Shown: piece after piece, positions 6,006 through 13,662 of the stretch
How positions within the stretch are numbered: position 1 is the first letter of the stretch
How the letters are laid out: each line of letters starts with the position of its first letter
NCBI GenBank assembly: GCA_005239615.1
Contig: SBBR01000116.1
Location: 1-16,392 of the forward strand
DNA from: an archaeon
Lineage (GTDB): Archaea > Iainarchaeota > Iainarchaeia > Iainarchaeales > Iainarchaeaceae
DNA length: 16,392 bases
Direction: 5' to 3'
The notes under the pieces: generated by a model
Seen by the model: the letters and a program-made list of their open reading frames with translations, nothing else
Database searches by the model: none
What the model was told of the DNA's origin: nothing
Translations under genes and position numbers: made by a program

Positions 6006-6161
6006 ATGATGCTGAAAAGTCTTGCGCACGCGGCATTGCTCTCAGTTGGTGTGCTTTTGCCCGGAGTGATGTTCGGCGCAAACGAACTGCTCTTTTCTCC
6101 GGTCGGCTTTGCGGCAATACTTGGTTCACTTTTCCTTGAGCTTTTGGGAAACAGGTGGTGA
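6006..6161 (+). CDS. Small membrane protein, 51 aa
   Basis: ATG 6006 to TGA 6159-6161 encodes 51 residues with two hydrophobic stretches (about 5-24 and 33-47) separated by a short polar turn containing FGANE. GAGGGG lies just before the start and overlaps the end of the previous gene's stop region. Its TGA lies within the GGTGGTGA that serves as ribosome-binding site for the next gene. That tight packing, rather than similarity to any known family, is the reason to call it real. It is probably co-expressed with, and perhaps bound to, the preceding four-helix protein. A second ATG at 6009 is equally possible. Confidence 0.6.
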   Translation: MMLKSLAHAALLSVGVLLPGVMFGANELLFSPVGFAAILGSLFLELLGNRW

Positions 6162-6168
6162 GCACAAA

Positions 6169-6827
6169 ATGATTGTGAAAAAACCCAAGAAGGTCTTCGA
6201 GAGGGGCAAATGGGGCCTGGTCGCACGGGAGCTGGAACAGGAGAAGCTCAAGCTCATGAGCTACGACAGCATACTCCTCAACACAATGAGGCTTGGCACA
6301 GGCACCAGGGTCCTTGATTGCAGTGCCAGCCCCGGTGTGCTTTCGTACGCCCTGCAGTGGCTTGGCTGTGATGTGAAAACCTTCGACATTTCCCGCATAA
6401 TGAACGTGCTGTGCGCGAAAAAAAACCGGGTGGAAAACGTCTACACAAGCGTGGGGCAGATTCCGGACAGCACTTTCGACTATGTTGTCTGCAACCTAGT
6501 GCTCTGTATAAATCCGGAAGTCGAGGTCAGGTTCATCGCCGGCAAAATCAGCGAAATACTGATGGCAGGCGGCGAATGCTTCATTGGCTTCTGCAACCCG
6601 AAAATATTCGATATTCCGGAATCCGCCCTTGACATACGCCTGCCTTCCTGGAAAGGGTATGAGGATAACCATGTTTTCCGCAAATAAAGAAAGAAGGCAA
6701 CTACGAAATCCTAGAGTCCCACAGGCCGCTTGATTGGTATGAAGAGGTTTTCCGCCAGGCCGGGCTACGCGTGCAGGAAACGATATTCACGTCGGAATAT
6801 GAGTTCAACTTCAAAACCTTGCTATAA
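6169..6827 (+). pseudogene. Class I SAM-dependent methyltransferase with a frameshift
   Basis: The frame from ATG 6169 (preceded by GGTGGTGA) encodes 172 residues to TAA 6685. It has a Rossmann methyltransferase layout: motif I VLDCSASPG at 48-56, DVKTFDIS, and FDYVVCNLVLCI. It resembles MetW-like methyltransferases, but motif I is unusual and the substrate is unknown. Directly after the stop another frame continues as KKEGNYEILESHRPLDWYEE and on to LLTAA-type ending at 6825-6827, exactly what the missing last helix and strand of such a protein would look like. One extra A in the A run at 6682-6684 would join the two frames. This may be a sequencing error, a young pseudogene or, less likely, a -1 frameshift site. 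It is the third gene of a tight run. Confidence 0.72.
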
Positions 6828-6916
6828 TTGTTCCGCTGGGTATGATTAGCAAAAAATTCGGTGCTGGAAAGGGCAGGTAGGGCATGGAGTTGGGTTGTCA
6901 TTCAAGAGTGCGGTTT
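6828..6916. other. Convergent gap between methyltransferase and DUF373 genes
   Basis: About 90 bases separate the two convergent genes. I see no gene, strong hairpin or long T tract here. Confidence 0.4.
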
Positions 6917-8149
6917 TCACACCAAGACTATCTTCCCCTCGCTCAGCATGAATTCACCTTTCCTGAGTTTGGAGGCCCTGCCGCCCTTCCTGTTCCTGTA
7001 TTCAATGTTCTCCTTCCCTATTTCTTCCACCACGCCGAGCCATTTCCCGTCCTTGCTGTACACTGGCAGGCCTATGAGGAGCTTGGTGATTTTCTTCCTG
7101 AGGTCAAGCGCCTTTGATGCCTTGTAGGCTAAGTAGCCGGCGAGGAAGCCGATGAATGCCCTGCTGGCAAGCCACGAGAGGTCCGCGTATGGCTCGGCCG
7201 CTATGACCTGCCTCGCGGAGTCTAAGATGAACCACAGTATAATAGCGGCGGCTCCCGACAGGAAATACTTGCGGATGTAGTATGCCTTCTTGAGCTGCAC
7301 CGCATCCACGCTTTTCCCGGCCGCGAAGAATATCGCGACGAGCATTAGGTAAAGCAGGGCCTGGCCAACGGCAACTGAAACCCTCGTGCCGAGTGGGTTG
7401 GCTATGTTGTTCATCTCCTGGTATGCTGAGATGATGCCAATGAAGAAAAGTATGATTGTCATGATGTAAATAGGCAGGCTGACCCTCTGGAGCGAGAGGC
7501 TGCCGGTAACTGTGCGCACCACATTGACGATCCCCGTTTCCATGCCAGTGCCCTTCAGGACGAGGTAGGTGCCTATGACGAGCAGCATGCTCTGGAAGAA
7601 AAGCTTCTCGAGGCCCATAACCGCGAGTATTCCCCAGAGGAGCACCACCACACCCGGGACGAGTATGAATGTCCTCGCGAAGTCAGGGTCGTTAAGCGCG
7701 TTCTTGATTGTGAAGTACGCGCCCTCGACTTCGTTGGCCTGCGACACCACGATAGTTTCCTTCGAGACAACCGGCGCCCTCCCCTGCAGTATCGGTACGA
7801 CCTGGTCGTCCTCCGCGCCGTCTGTCACGAGCACTATGCCGGTCGCGGAGAACTGCTCCAGCACCGCATCGAGCTGCTCCGCGACCTTCCTGTCGGACTC
7901 GAAGCCGGTCTTGCCCACTCCAGTGAGAATCGCAACCTCGGCGTTCGCTTCCTTCTTGACCTCATCGAACTTCCTCACCGCGCCGAACGCGCTGTTGGAA
8001 TCGGAGTCAGTGGGGTCGGCAAGGAGGAGCTTGACCCCAGCCCTTATGCAGTTCTTCCTGCCTATTACAGGCCCCTGTACCCCTGCCTTCTTGCCGAAGT
8101 CATTGTCCCTGTCGACCGACAGCACAAGTAGGTTTTCCCTTTCCTTCAT
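6917..8149 (-). CDS. DUF373 family archaeal membrane protein
   Basis: The protein is 410 residues. The N-terminal 150 residues form the soluble DUF373 domain, recognisable from LLVLSVDRDNDFGKKAGVQGPVIGR at the start and from VTDGAEDDQVVPIL. It is followed by about six hydrophobic segments between roughly residues 155 and 345. The last 60 residues (LLIGLPVYSKDGKWLGVVEEI and after) look like a small beta-barrel of the PRC-barrel type. DUF373 proteins are widespread in Archaea and their function is not known. The start ATG 8149 has TTATAAATA centred 25 bases upstream on the minus strand, giving a leaderless message. The band-7 gene is transcribed divergently from the same intergenic region. Confidence 0.88.
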   Translation of the reverse strand: MKERENLLVLSVDRDNDFGKKAGVQGPVIGRKNCIRAGVKLLLADPTDSDSNSAFGAVRKFDEVKKEANAEVAILTGVGKTGFESDRKVAEQLDAVLEQFSATGIVLVTDGAEDDQVVPILQGRAPVVSKETIVVSQANEVEGAYFTIKNALNDPDFARTFILVPGVVVLLWGILAVMGLEKLFFQSMLLVIGTYLVLKGTGMETGIVNVVRTVTGSLSLQRVSLPIYIMTIILFFIGIISAYQEMNNIANPLGTRVSVAVGQALLYLMLVAIFFAAGKSVDAVQLKKAYYIRKYFLSGAAAIILWFILDSARQVIAAEPYADLSWLASRAFIGFLAGYLAYKASKALDLRKKITKLLIGLPVYSKDGKWLGVVEEIGKENIEYRNRKGGRASKLRKGEFMLSEGKIVLV

Positions 8150-8169
8150 GCCTGACCCTTACCCTAAAC

Positions 8170-8178
8170 CTATTTATA
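8170..8178 (-). promoter_or_regulatory. TATA-like box of the DUF373 gene
   Basis: TTATAAATA on the minus strand is centred about 25 bases before ATG 8149. A second box for the divergent gene, TTAATATAAG, is at 8195-8204 on the + strand. Confidence 0.5.
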
Positions 8179-8282
8179 ATTGGTTAATCATTTCGTTAAT
8201 ATAAGCATTGCCGTACGGGCGCCATGCAGTGAGTAAGGCTAACTTTGGTGGATTTAATTCAATCGACGAAGAAGTGGTTTTT

Positions 8283-9426
8283 GATGGAGAATCACGAAAT
8301 TGGGGAAGGCAACGGCTCTGGCTCGACTATGACTAGCGAAGCTCGCTCGACCGACCATGTCCCTTTCGGGACGAAGCCCAGTCCACGAAGTGGACATGGA
8401 GGTCGTGCAGGTCTGGCGGCGGACCTTTCCGCCAGTAGGGAAAAGAGCGTGAAGCACGGTGTCTTTATCGTGCTTGTCATCTCTGTAATTGTGGTGGTTG
8501 CCCTTGTTTTCCGGTACTCATCCTACATCGCCGACAATATTTTGCCGGTTGCGGCCGCACTGATAATAATTTACCTGCTCGCAAGGTTCGACTTCCTGCT
8601 CCGCCTAACGGAATATGAGCGCGCGGTCATAATGCGTTTCGGCAAGGTGAACAGGGTGGGGGGCCCGGGCTGGGCGCTCCTGCTGCCGCCGATAGAGTCC
8701 TACAAGGTCGTTGACCTCAGGGCAAAGACCCTTGACATCCCGCCCCAGGAAGTAATAACGAAGGACAACATAAAGGTCAAGGTCGACGCTGTCATTTACA
8801 TGAAGGTCAACGAGGACGACCAGAGCGTCATCAACAGCATTGTTGAGGTCGAGGACTACTCGAACGCGGCGAGGCTTTTCGTGGTGGGCCTCATCAGGAA
8901 CCAGGCAGGTACGAGGACCTTTGACGAGCTCCTTACTGGAGTGGATTCGCTCAATGAGTACCTGAAGAAAGAGCTTGAAGGGATTTCCAAGCGCTGGGGA
9001 GTCACTGTGGAGGGCGCCACCATCACTGACATTCATCCGCCCCATGAGTTCCAGGCCGCGAGGGAGGAGAAGCAAATTGCTGCGCAGAAGAAACTCGCGC
9101 GCATGGAGTCTGCAGAAGCCCACAAGGCCGAGATTGAGGCTGTCAAGCAAGCCGCAGAGCAGATGGGCGACAAGGCGCTCGCGTACTACTACGTGAAGGC
9201 ACTGGAGAAGCTCGGCGAGGGCCAGAGCTCGAAGATAATCTTCCCGATGGAACTTACCGAGCTCGCTAAGGCAATCGGTGGAAGGAAGGGCCTTGCGGAG
9301 GCTGACACCGAGGCGTTTTTCAGGAAGTATGCGCCGGCGCTGAAGGAGCTGTTCGAGAAACCCGCTGGCGGAAAAAGCGCCGGGCGGAAAAGGCGCGCAA
9401 AGAAGAGGAAAAAAGGGAAAAAATAA
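8283..9426 (+). CDS. Band-7/SPFH (stomatin-prohibitin) membrane protein
   Basis: After a poorly conserved N-terminal stretch come two hydrophobic segments (HGVFIVLVISVIVVVALVF and ILPVAAALIIIYLLARF). An SPFH domain follows, marked by LTEYERAVIMRFGKV, GPGWALLLPPIESYKVVDLR, IPPQEVITKDNIKVKVDAVIYMKV and later FQAAREEKQIAAQKK, then a charged helix and a very basic Lys/Arg tail. SPFH proteins oligomerise on membranes and organise membrane domains, often with proteases; the partner here is unknown. The start is uncertain: the frame is open from TTG 8245 and GTG 8248, ATG 8283 is the first ATG, and GTG 8449 after GGGAAAAG would begin right at the first membrane helix. The stretch 8335-8437 is a set of palindromes, so the first 55 residues may be untranslated or an inserted repeat. 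Confidence 0.88.
8335..8437. repeat. Cluster of short-loop palindromes at the 5' end of the band-7 gene
   Basis: Four inverted repeats follow one another: AGCGA/TCGCT (8335-8347), GTCCC/GGGAC with a 4-base loop (8359-8372), GTCCAC/GTGGAC with loop GAA (8381-8395), and CTGGCGG/CCGCCAG (about 8412-8434). In addition CCATGTCC (8355-8362) can pair with GGACATGG (8392-8399), flanked by CGACC/GGTCG, making one long alternative stem that encloses the middle two. The encoded residues are low-complexity Gly/Ser/Arg/Pro and not part of the SPFH domain. Confidence 0.6.
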
Positions 9427-9494
9427 GTGTTGTTTTCACTTAGGCAGTCAAGGAGCCAAACTATTTTTCGGTACAGTCTGAGCGCGGTAGCGGT

Positions 9495-10478
9495 TCAGCC
9501 TGTCTCCCTCATCTTGTCTATGTGGTAGCGCACCGAGGGCATCCAGAGCACGAAGAAGAGCGCGAAGAAGATAGCAACTCCAGCAATCGAGACGTCCCAG
9601 TAGCTGAATATCGAGGCGGTTTCTATAAGCGCGCCTATGAAGAGCACGAGCGTGGCGAGGATGCAGAGCAGCACCACGTCAATGAACACTATCCTGAGCT
9701 CGTGCTTCTGGAATGTGCTCTTGGAGATTGCTGCGTGGATTATTCCGCCGGCAATCGCGGCTATGAAGTAGGCCATGATTTCAGGTACGCCGTGGGGAAG
9801 GTAGCTCACCGCCCTCGCGAGGCCTGCCTCGAAGCTGTTGGCCGTGACCTCCGAGCCTATAAAGAACCCTATCACCGAGGCGTTCCATCCCAGCAGCTCA
9901 ATCGCCCCCGCGCCCCAGAGGAAAGAGAATATTATAGCCCTCGCCATTACACCAAAATTGTTCTTGAATATGAGCATGAAGCACCTGTCGAACACCTTCC
10001 CGTTTCCGAAGCACTCGCCCTCGCCTATCACCCTGCCAGAATCTGCCGCTACCTTTCCTGTTATCGAGGAATATACCTTCTTCTGCTCGTCAAACATCGC
10101 GTCTTTTGGGGGGATGCCGCACCACAGGCCTGTGCAAGCGTCCTGGTTGTCGGGCAGCGCGACAGACCAAGTGCTGAAGGCAACCACAAATCCAACGAAA
10201 ATCCAGCCATACGCCCTGACCACCGCAAAGTGCGTGGCAATGAAGGCAAATGGCACGTCCTTCTCGCTGACCTCCTTCTCCTCTTCGGTTATGAACAACC
10301 TGTGGATTATAGGCATGAAGCCCACTGTAATGAAGAGCAGGGTTGAGACCGAGGCTGCTTCCGGGAAGGAGTTGTACGCGAGGAACATGGCGAGCGTGGT
10401 GACGATAAACGCCATCAGGACGAGCGTGAGTGGGTGTTTTTCGGACCTGAGGACAGAGTAGAGCGTCTCGAGTACCAT
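9495..10478 (-). CDS. SpoIIM/DUF95 family integral membrane protein
   Basis: The protein is 327 residues with about six membrane helices. The family signature is the stretch YLPHGVPEIMAYFIAAIAGGII (about 245-266), which matches the HG-PE-A core of SpoIIM/DUF95 proteins. In Firmicutes SpoIIM acts in engulfment; the archaeal members have no settled function. A Cys-containing loop between the first helices (DACTGLWCG, GECFGNGKVFDRC) probably faces outside the cell and could hold disulfides. The start is ATG 10478. A TATA-like CTATTTAAAG on the minus strand lies about 34 bases upstream, leaving only a very short leader. The divergent csl4 gene uses the same A/T box. Confidence 0.82.
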   Translation of the reverse strand: MVLETLYSVLRSEKHPLTLVLMAFIVTTLAMFLAYNSFPEAASVSTLLFITVGFMPIIHRLFITEEEKEVSEKDVPFAFIATHFAVVRAYGWIFVGFVVAFSTWSVALPDNQDACTGLWCGIPPKDAMFDEQKKVYSSITGKVAADSGRVIGEGECFGNGKVFDRCFMLIFKNNFGVMARAIIFSFLWGAGAIELLGWNASVIGFFIGSEVTANSFEAGLARAVSYLPHGVPEIMAYFIAAIAGGIIHAAISKSTFQKHELRIVFIDVVLLCILATLVLFIGALIETASIFSYWDVSIAGVAIFFALFFVLWMPSVRYHIDKMRETG

Positions 10479-10508
10479 ATCTGACCAGACGGATTAAGGC
10501 GTAGTGCT

Positions 10509-10519
10509 TTAAATAGGTT
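10509..10519. promoter_or_regulatory. Shared bidirectional TATA-like box, SpoIIM-like gene and csl4
   Basis: CTTTAAATAGG reads as a good TATA box on the + strand for csl4 (leader of about 30 bases carrying a Shine-Dalgarno). On the minus strand it is CCTATTTAAAG for the SpoIIM-like gene. It is the only A/T box in the 92-base gap. Confidence 0.45.
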
Positions 10520-10570
10520 TCTGGGCAGATAATTCTAATTCAGGCCGATAATGCAGCTTTTGGTGGTTTC

Positions 10571-11137
10571 TTGGCAAAATCAGATATCGTCCTCCCTGGG
10601 GAGTTCCTCGCGAACGAGGAGGAGTTCATGGCCGGGCAGGGCGCCTATGACAACGGCAGCGGCGAGGTATATTCCAGTTCCATTGGCCGGAAGTCCCTTG
10701 CTGCTGAGAGGCACGAGGCGAGCGTCAGGATTGTCACTAGGGACGTGAGAATCATAGAAAGGGGCTGCATTGTCCATGCGATAGTCAATTCTGTCAAGAC
10801 CAACGCGGCGCTTGTCACCATACTCTCGGCCGAGAAGGACGGCGAGAGGAGGACAGTGCACAACTCAATGGCCTCAATAGCGGTGTTCAACATCGACACG
10901 CAGTACATCAAGGGCATAGATGAGATGTTCCGAGCCGGCGACATCGTCAAGGCAAAGGTCATTGACGTGACGCCATATGGTGTGGAGCTAACAACGAAAG
11001 AGCCCGACCTCGGAGTGGTGAAGGCCTACGGCATAAAGTCGCGGAAGCCCCTGCACCTGATTGACGGGAAGCTCCGCGACCCAGTGACAGGCGACACTGA
11101 AACAAGGAAGGTCTCATCGGAGTACCTGTTGAGGTAA
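10571..11137 (+). CDS. csl4: Exosome RNA-binding subunit Csl4, zinc-ribbon cysteines lost
   Basis: This 188-residue protein is the Csl4 cap subunit of the archaeal RNA exosome, which together with Rrp41/Rrp42 degrades and tails RNA. Order: N-terminal domain (1-50, IVLPGEFLANEEEFMAGQGAY with VYSSSIGRK), S1 RNA-binding domain (about 60-145, with GCIVHAIVNSVKTNAALV and FRAGDIVKAKVIDVTPYGVELTT), then a C-terminal region ending ETRKVSSEYLLR. In other archaea this last part is a zinc ribbon with four cysteines; here the ends match but no cysteine is present. The start is TTG 10571 with GGTGG six bases upstream. The gene precedes rpoL, a neighbour pair common in Archaea. Confidence 0.9.
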   Translation: MAKSDIVLPGEFLANEEEFMAGQGAYDNGSGEVYSSSIGRKSLAAERHEASVRIVTRDVRIIERGCIVHAIVNSVKTNAALVTILSAEKDGERRTVHNSMASIAVFNIDTQYIKGIDEMFRAGDIVKAKVIDVTPYGVELTTKEPDLGVVKAYGIKSRKPLHLIDGKLRDPVTGDTETRKVSSEYLLR

Positions 11138-11240
11138 ATGATGGCGACTGATGGGAGCTTGTTCGGGGCAAGCATTAATGTTTTTGGCTCTGGTTCTGGC
11201 CATGGTTTCGGTGTGGTGCAGGACAGTGGAATTATTGGGC

Positions 11241-11260
11241 TTTTTTTTGCATTATTTTTT
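11241..11260 (+). terminator. T-rich tract between csl4 and rpoL
   Basis: Two T runs (eight T at 11241-11248 and a further run ending at 11260) with no hairpin. T runs of this kind can end transcription in Archaea. It lies just before the GGAGGT ribosome-binding site of rpoL, so it may instead act to lower read-through. Confidence 0.35.
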
Positions 11261-11276
11261 GTGGAGGTTCGAAGGG

Positions 11277-11552
11277 ATGAAAATGGAAGTATTGAAGAAC
11301 GAGAAGAACATGGCTGAGTTCAAGCTAGAGGGCGAGAGGCACACTTTTCCCGGTCTCCTCAGGCAGAAGCTGCTCGAGGATAAGTCGGTTGAGTACGTTT
11401 CCTACGTCCTCGATCACCCTATGGACGGCAGTGCGAGGTTCGTGCTTAAGACTTCCGGCAAAAGCCCGAAGAAGGCGCTCGAGGATGCCGCCAAGGAAAT
11501 CGAAGCGGAGCTGGACGAGTTCGGCTCGAAGGTCAAGAAAGTGATGAAATAA
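11277..11552 (+). CDS. rpoL: DNA-directed RNA polymerase subunit L
   Basis: The 91-residue protein matches archaeal RpoL (Rpb11 homolog), which pairs with subunit D to seed assembly of RNA polymerase. The core FKLEGERHTFPGLLRQKLLEDKSVEYVSYVLDHP is the dimerisation fold; the rest is a charged helix ending the protein. The reading frame is open further upstream to 11151, but GGAGGT eight bases before ATG 11277 and the usual family length fix this start. It follows csl4 by 139 bases on the same strand. Confidence 0.93.
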   Translation: MKMEVLKNEKNMAEFKLEGERHTFPGLLRQKLLEDKSVEYVSYVLDHPMDGSARFVLKTSGKSPKKALEDAAKEIEAELDEFGSKVKKVMK

Positions 11553-11654
11553 ATTCACCTTATTCGGCCCCAGACTGCTTTCCAACTTTCTTTTCATATT
11601 GGCCGCCGTTTACTCAGCAACCTAATTAAACTCTTCACCTTACAGATTGTTCTC

Positions 11655-12407
11655 ATGTCAGGCAGGCTGCGCGAAAAGCTGAAGTGGCTCGACCCATTTA
11701 CATACGTCGACCTCTATGTGATGCCTGTTGTCAACCCAGCCAAGGACGGCCGCATAGAGCTTGTGGTTGACATGGTTTTCGCGTTCATTTTCGCCTTTAT
11801 CCTCTACAACTATGTCCTCGCCACTCTGCTTGGGACGTCCACGCCGCTCGTTATTGTTTACTCAGAGTCCATGGAACCCGTGCTCCACCGCGGCGACGTC
11901 GTTGTGCTAAACGGCTCCAAGGAGATTATTGTGGATGAGGTGGGCGTGGACTTCCCGCTGCGCGGCAGGCCCGTGCTCGGATTCGCCACGCCCATTATGG
12001 GGGAATACATCGGCAGGAAGAGGGTTGCAGGAATAGCCATTGGCGACAAAAACCACCTGTTCGACAGCTCCGGCCCAATTGTGGTTTACCGCTCCACGCT
12101 CAGCGGCCTCGACATCATCCACCGCGCTGTGCTCAGGCTGAAGGCACCCGATGGAGATTTCCTAATCACTTATGGTGACAATGGCCTGACCAACAGCAGG
12201 TTTGACGAGATGTGCCCCCCGAATCCGCAGTGCACCGCTGACCTGTCAATGTGCGATTGCATTACCGAGTACCCTGTAGCGGTGCAGGAGCTCAAGGGAA
12301 ATTACCTGTTCCACATACCACTGGTTGGTTACGTGAAGCTACTGGTCTTCGACGACCTGCCAAAGCTAATCTCGTACCTCGCCAGTCTGGGTCAAACCCT
12401 GAATTGA
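11655..12407 (+). CDS. Signal peptidase I, archaeal/ER (Sec11) type
   Basis: The protein is 250 residues. It cleaves signal peptides from secreted proteins on the outer face of the membrane. After a basic start comes a hydrophobic anchor (about 37-60), then the catalytic Ser72 in YSESMEPVLHRGD, His156 in GLDIIHRAV and Asp175 in TYGDNGLTN. A His in place of the bacterial Lys marks the archaeal/eukaryotic Sec11 class. A second hydrophobic stretch lies near the C terminus (NYLFHIPLVGYVKLLVF). Four cysteines at about 190-207 (MCPPNPQC, MCDC) are an unusual insertion that may form disulfides. TAATTAAAC about 28 bases before ATG 11655 suggests a leaderless message. Confidence 0.93.
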   Translation: MSGRLREKLKWLDPFTYVDLYVMPVVNPAKDGRIELVVDMVFAFIFAFILYNYVLATLLGTSTPLVIVYSESMEPVLHRGDVVVLNGSKEIIVDEVGVDFPLRGRPVLGFATPIMGEYIGRKRVAGIAIGDKNHLFDSSGPIVVYRSTLSGLDIIHRAVLRLKAPDGDFLITYGDNGLTNSRFDEMCPPNPQCTADLSMCDCITEYPVAVQELKGNYLFHIPLVGYVKLLVFDDLPKLISYLASLGQTLN

Positions 12408-12633
12408 GTGCCTTCAGTCAAACATTGAAAGGGTCGAAAGGGTCAACCCAAGCGTAGAACTGCGGCATGGCATTGGTTTTTAGTGTGTGATGGGCATACA
12501 ATAGGCTTGTCATGGGTGTGCGGTTGGATACGTTGGGGAAACTATTGCTTCGTGATGGTATTGAGTTCGGGGCGATGGCGTTGGATGCCAAAGCTTTAAA
12601 TGTTTCCGCTATTTCCACTATTAGGTACTTGGG
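12408..12633. other. Intergenic region upstream of PCNA
   Basis: There is no convincing gene. A tandem direct repeat GAAAGGGTC occurs twice at 12427-12444. CTTTAAATG at 12594-12602 is a TATA-like box for PCNA, about 36 bases before ATG 12634, leaving a leader of roughly ten bases. An open frame from ATG 12512 overlaps the PCNA start out of frame and is probably chance. Confidence 0.4.
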
Positions 12634-13380
12634 ATGGAACTGGTTTTCGAGGACGCCTCGGTGTTCAAGCGTTACGTTGATGGCATTGCCGTTCTTGTGG
12701 ACGAGGCCGAGTTCATAATCGATGAGAAAGGCCTCAGCCTTAAGGCAACCGACCCTTCCCAGATTTCACTGGTGGATTTTTACCTTCCCCGCAAGGCATT
12801 CAAGAAATTCGAGGCGGGCGGGGCGACCAAGATAGGTGTGGACCTCAACTACTTCAACCAGGTGATGGCGCGTGCTAAGCCCGGCGACCAGCTGGAGCTC
12901 TCGCTCTCCGAGGACAAGTCCAAGCTCTCAGTGGTTTTCCTCGGCGGGGCAAAGAGGTCTTTCTCGGTTCCTCTCCTAGACCTCAACACTGCTGACCTCC
13001 CACTGCCGCGCATTGACTTCGACGCTGAAGTTAAGGTGAAGGCAGATGCCCTCAATGATAGCTTCAAGGACGCTAACCTCATCTCCACGCACATTGTCCT
13101 CTCCGTGAAGGCCGAAAGCTTTGTGATGCAGGCGAACTCCAGCAAAGGCAGCCTCGAGAACACTTATTCGAATAAGGACAAGAGCGTGGTTTCGCTGAAG
13201 TCAACCGAGGATGTGCGCGCGATGTTCCCCCTCGACTACCTAGTGAGCATAATAAAGGCCACCTCCTCCGACACGGAAGTGACCTTGCGCCTAAAGAAAA
13301 GCGCCCCTGTGGAAGTAACCTACAGCATCGGCGAAGGCAGACTGCAATACTTCCTCGCACCGAGGATAGAGGGCGACTGA
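12634..13380 (+). CDS. pcn: DNA polymerase sliding clamp PCNA
   Basis: The 248-residue protein has the full two-domain PCNA fold. It begins MELVFEDASVFKRYVDGI, has GLSLKATDPSQISLVDFYLP (centre loop region) and DLNYFNQVMARAK, then the interdomain linker SVPLLDLNTADLPLPRIDFDA. It ends YFLAPRIEGD, the conserved tail that with the linker binds PIP-box proteins. PCNA encircles DNA and tethers polymerase, ligase and FEN1. All elements expected of a canonical archaeal clamp are present. A second, divergent PCNA gene lies 1.8 kb downstream, so this may be one subunit type of a mixed clamp. Confidence 0.95.
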   Translation: MELVFEDASVFKRYVDGIAVLVDEAEFIIDEKGLSLKATDPSQISLVDFYLPRKAFKKFEAGGATKIGVDLNYFNQVMARAKPGDQLELSLSEDKSKLSVVFLGGAKRSFSVPLLDLNTADLPLPRIDFDAEVKVKADALNDSFKDANLISTHIVLSVKAESFVMQANSSKGSLENTYSNKDKSVVSLKSTEDVRAMFPLDYLVSIIKATSSDTEVTLRLKKSAPVEVTYSIGEGRLQYFLAPRIEGD

Positions 13381-13419
13381 AGCCCATCAACGCCCCAGTT
13401 TATTCACACTAAACCAAAA

Positions 13420-13430
13420 GCATAAATACC
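13420..13430 (+). promoter_or_regulatory. TATA-like box of the decayed vapBC pair
   Basis: GCATAAATACC is centred about 27 bases before TTG 13452, a spacing that would make the message leaderless with a TTG start. Confidence 0.4.
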
Positions 13431-13451
13431 GGCTCTCTACACAATAATTTT

Positions 13452-13662
13452 TTGCCATTGACTTTTGACAGGAAAATCACACGCATAGGAAAGTCTTTGG
13501 GCATTCATGTTCCCGAGGCTATCCTAGAATCTAGCGATATTAAGGCTGGGGGAGAGTGTGAGGGTCGCTGTTCTGAAGCAGGACCTGTCTTTTCTGGCAA
13601 AGTCTTTTGGGCTCGTCCAAGGAAAGCCTTTCAGGCGTTCCCACAAAGACAGGGTGTTCTGA
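13452..13662 (+). pseudogene. vapB: VapB-type (AbrB fold) antitoxin, frameshifted
   Basis: The first 35 residues, LTFDRKITRIGKSLGIHVPEAIL and on, are a standard AbrB/SpoVT swapped-hairpin DNA-binding domain. After GGE at 13556 the frame turns into nonsense. Moving forward one base at 13557 restores a sensible tail, VRVAVLKQDLSFLAKSFG and on to HKDRVF, ending TGA 13660-13662 directly before the toxin frame. A one-base insertion therefore breaks the gene. The unshifted frame runs on to 13673. Starts available are TTG 13452 and TTG 13458. In intact pairs VapB neutralises VapC and represses their common promoter. Confidence 0.72.

Noticed and set aside
9522..10346. Plus-strand 274-codon ORF opposite the SpoIIM-like gene
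   Set aside because: It is rich in His, Arg and Glu, as expected from the antisense of membrane-helix codons, while the minus strand has a recognisable SpoIIM/DUF95 signature.
11138..11317. 59-codon ORF starting right after the csl4 stop
   Set aside because: It runs through the T tract and the rpoL ribosome-binding site and into rpoL in another frame; the Gly/Phe-rich sequence follows from base composition.
12512..12718. 68-codon ORF upstream of PCNA
   Set aside because: It overlaps the PCNA start out of frame and has no recognisable domain; the PCNA TATA-like box lies inside it.
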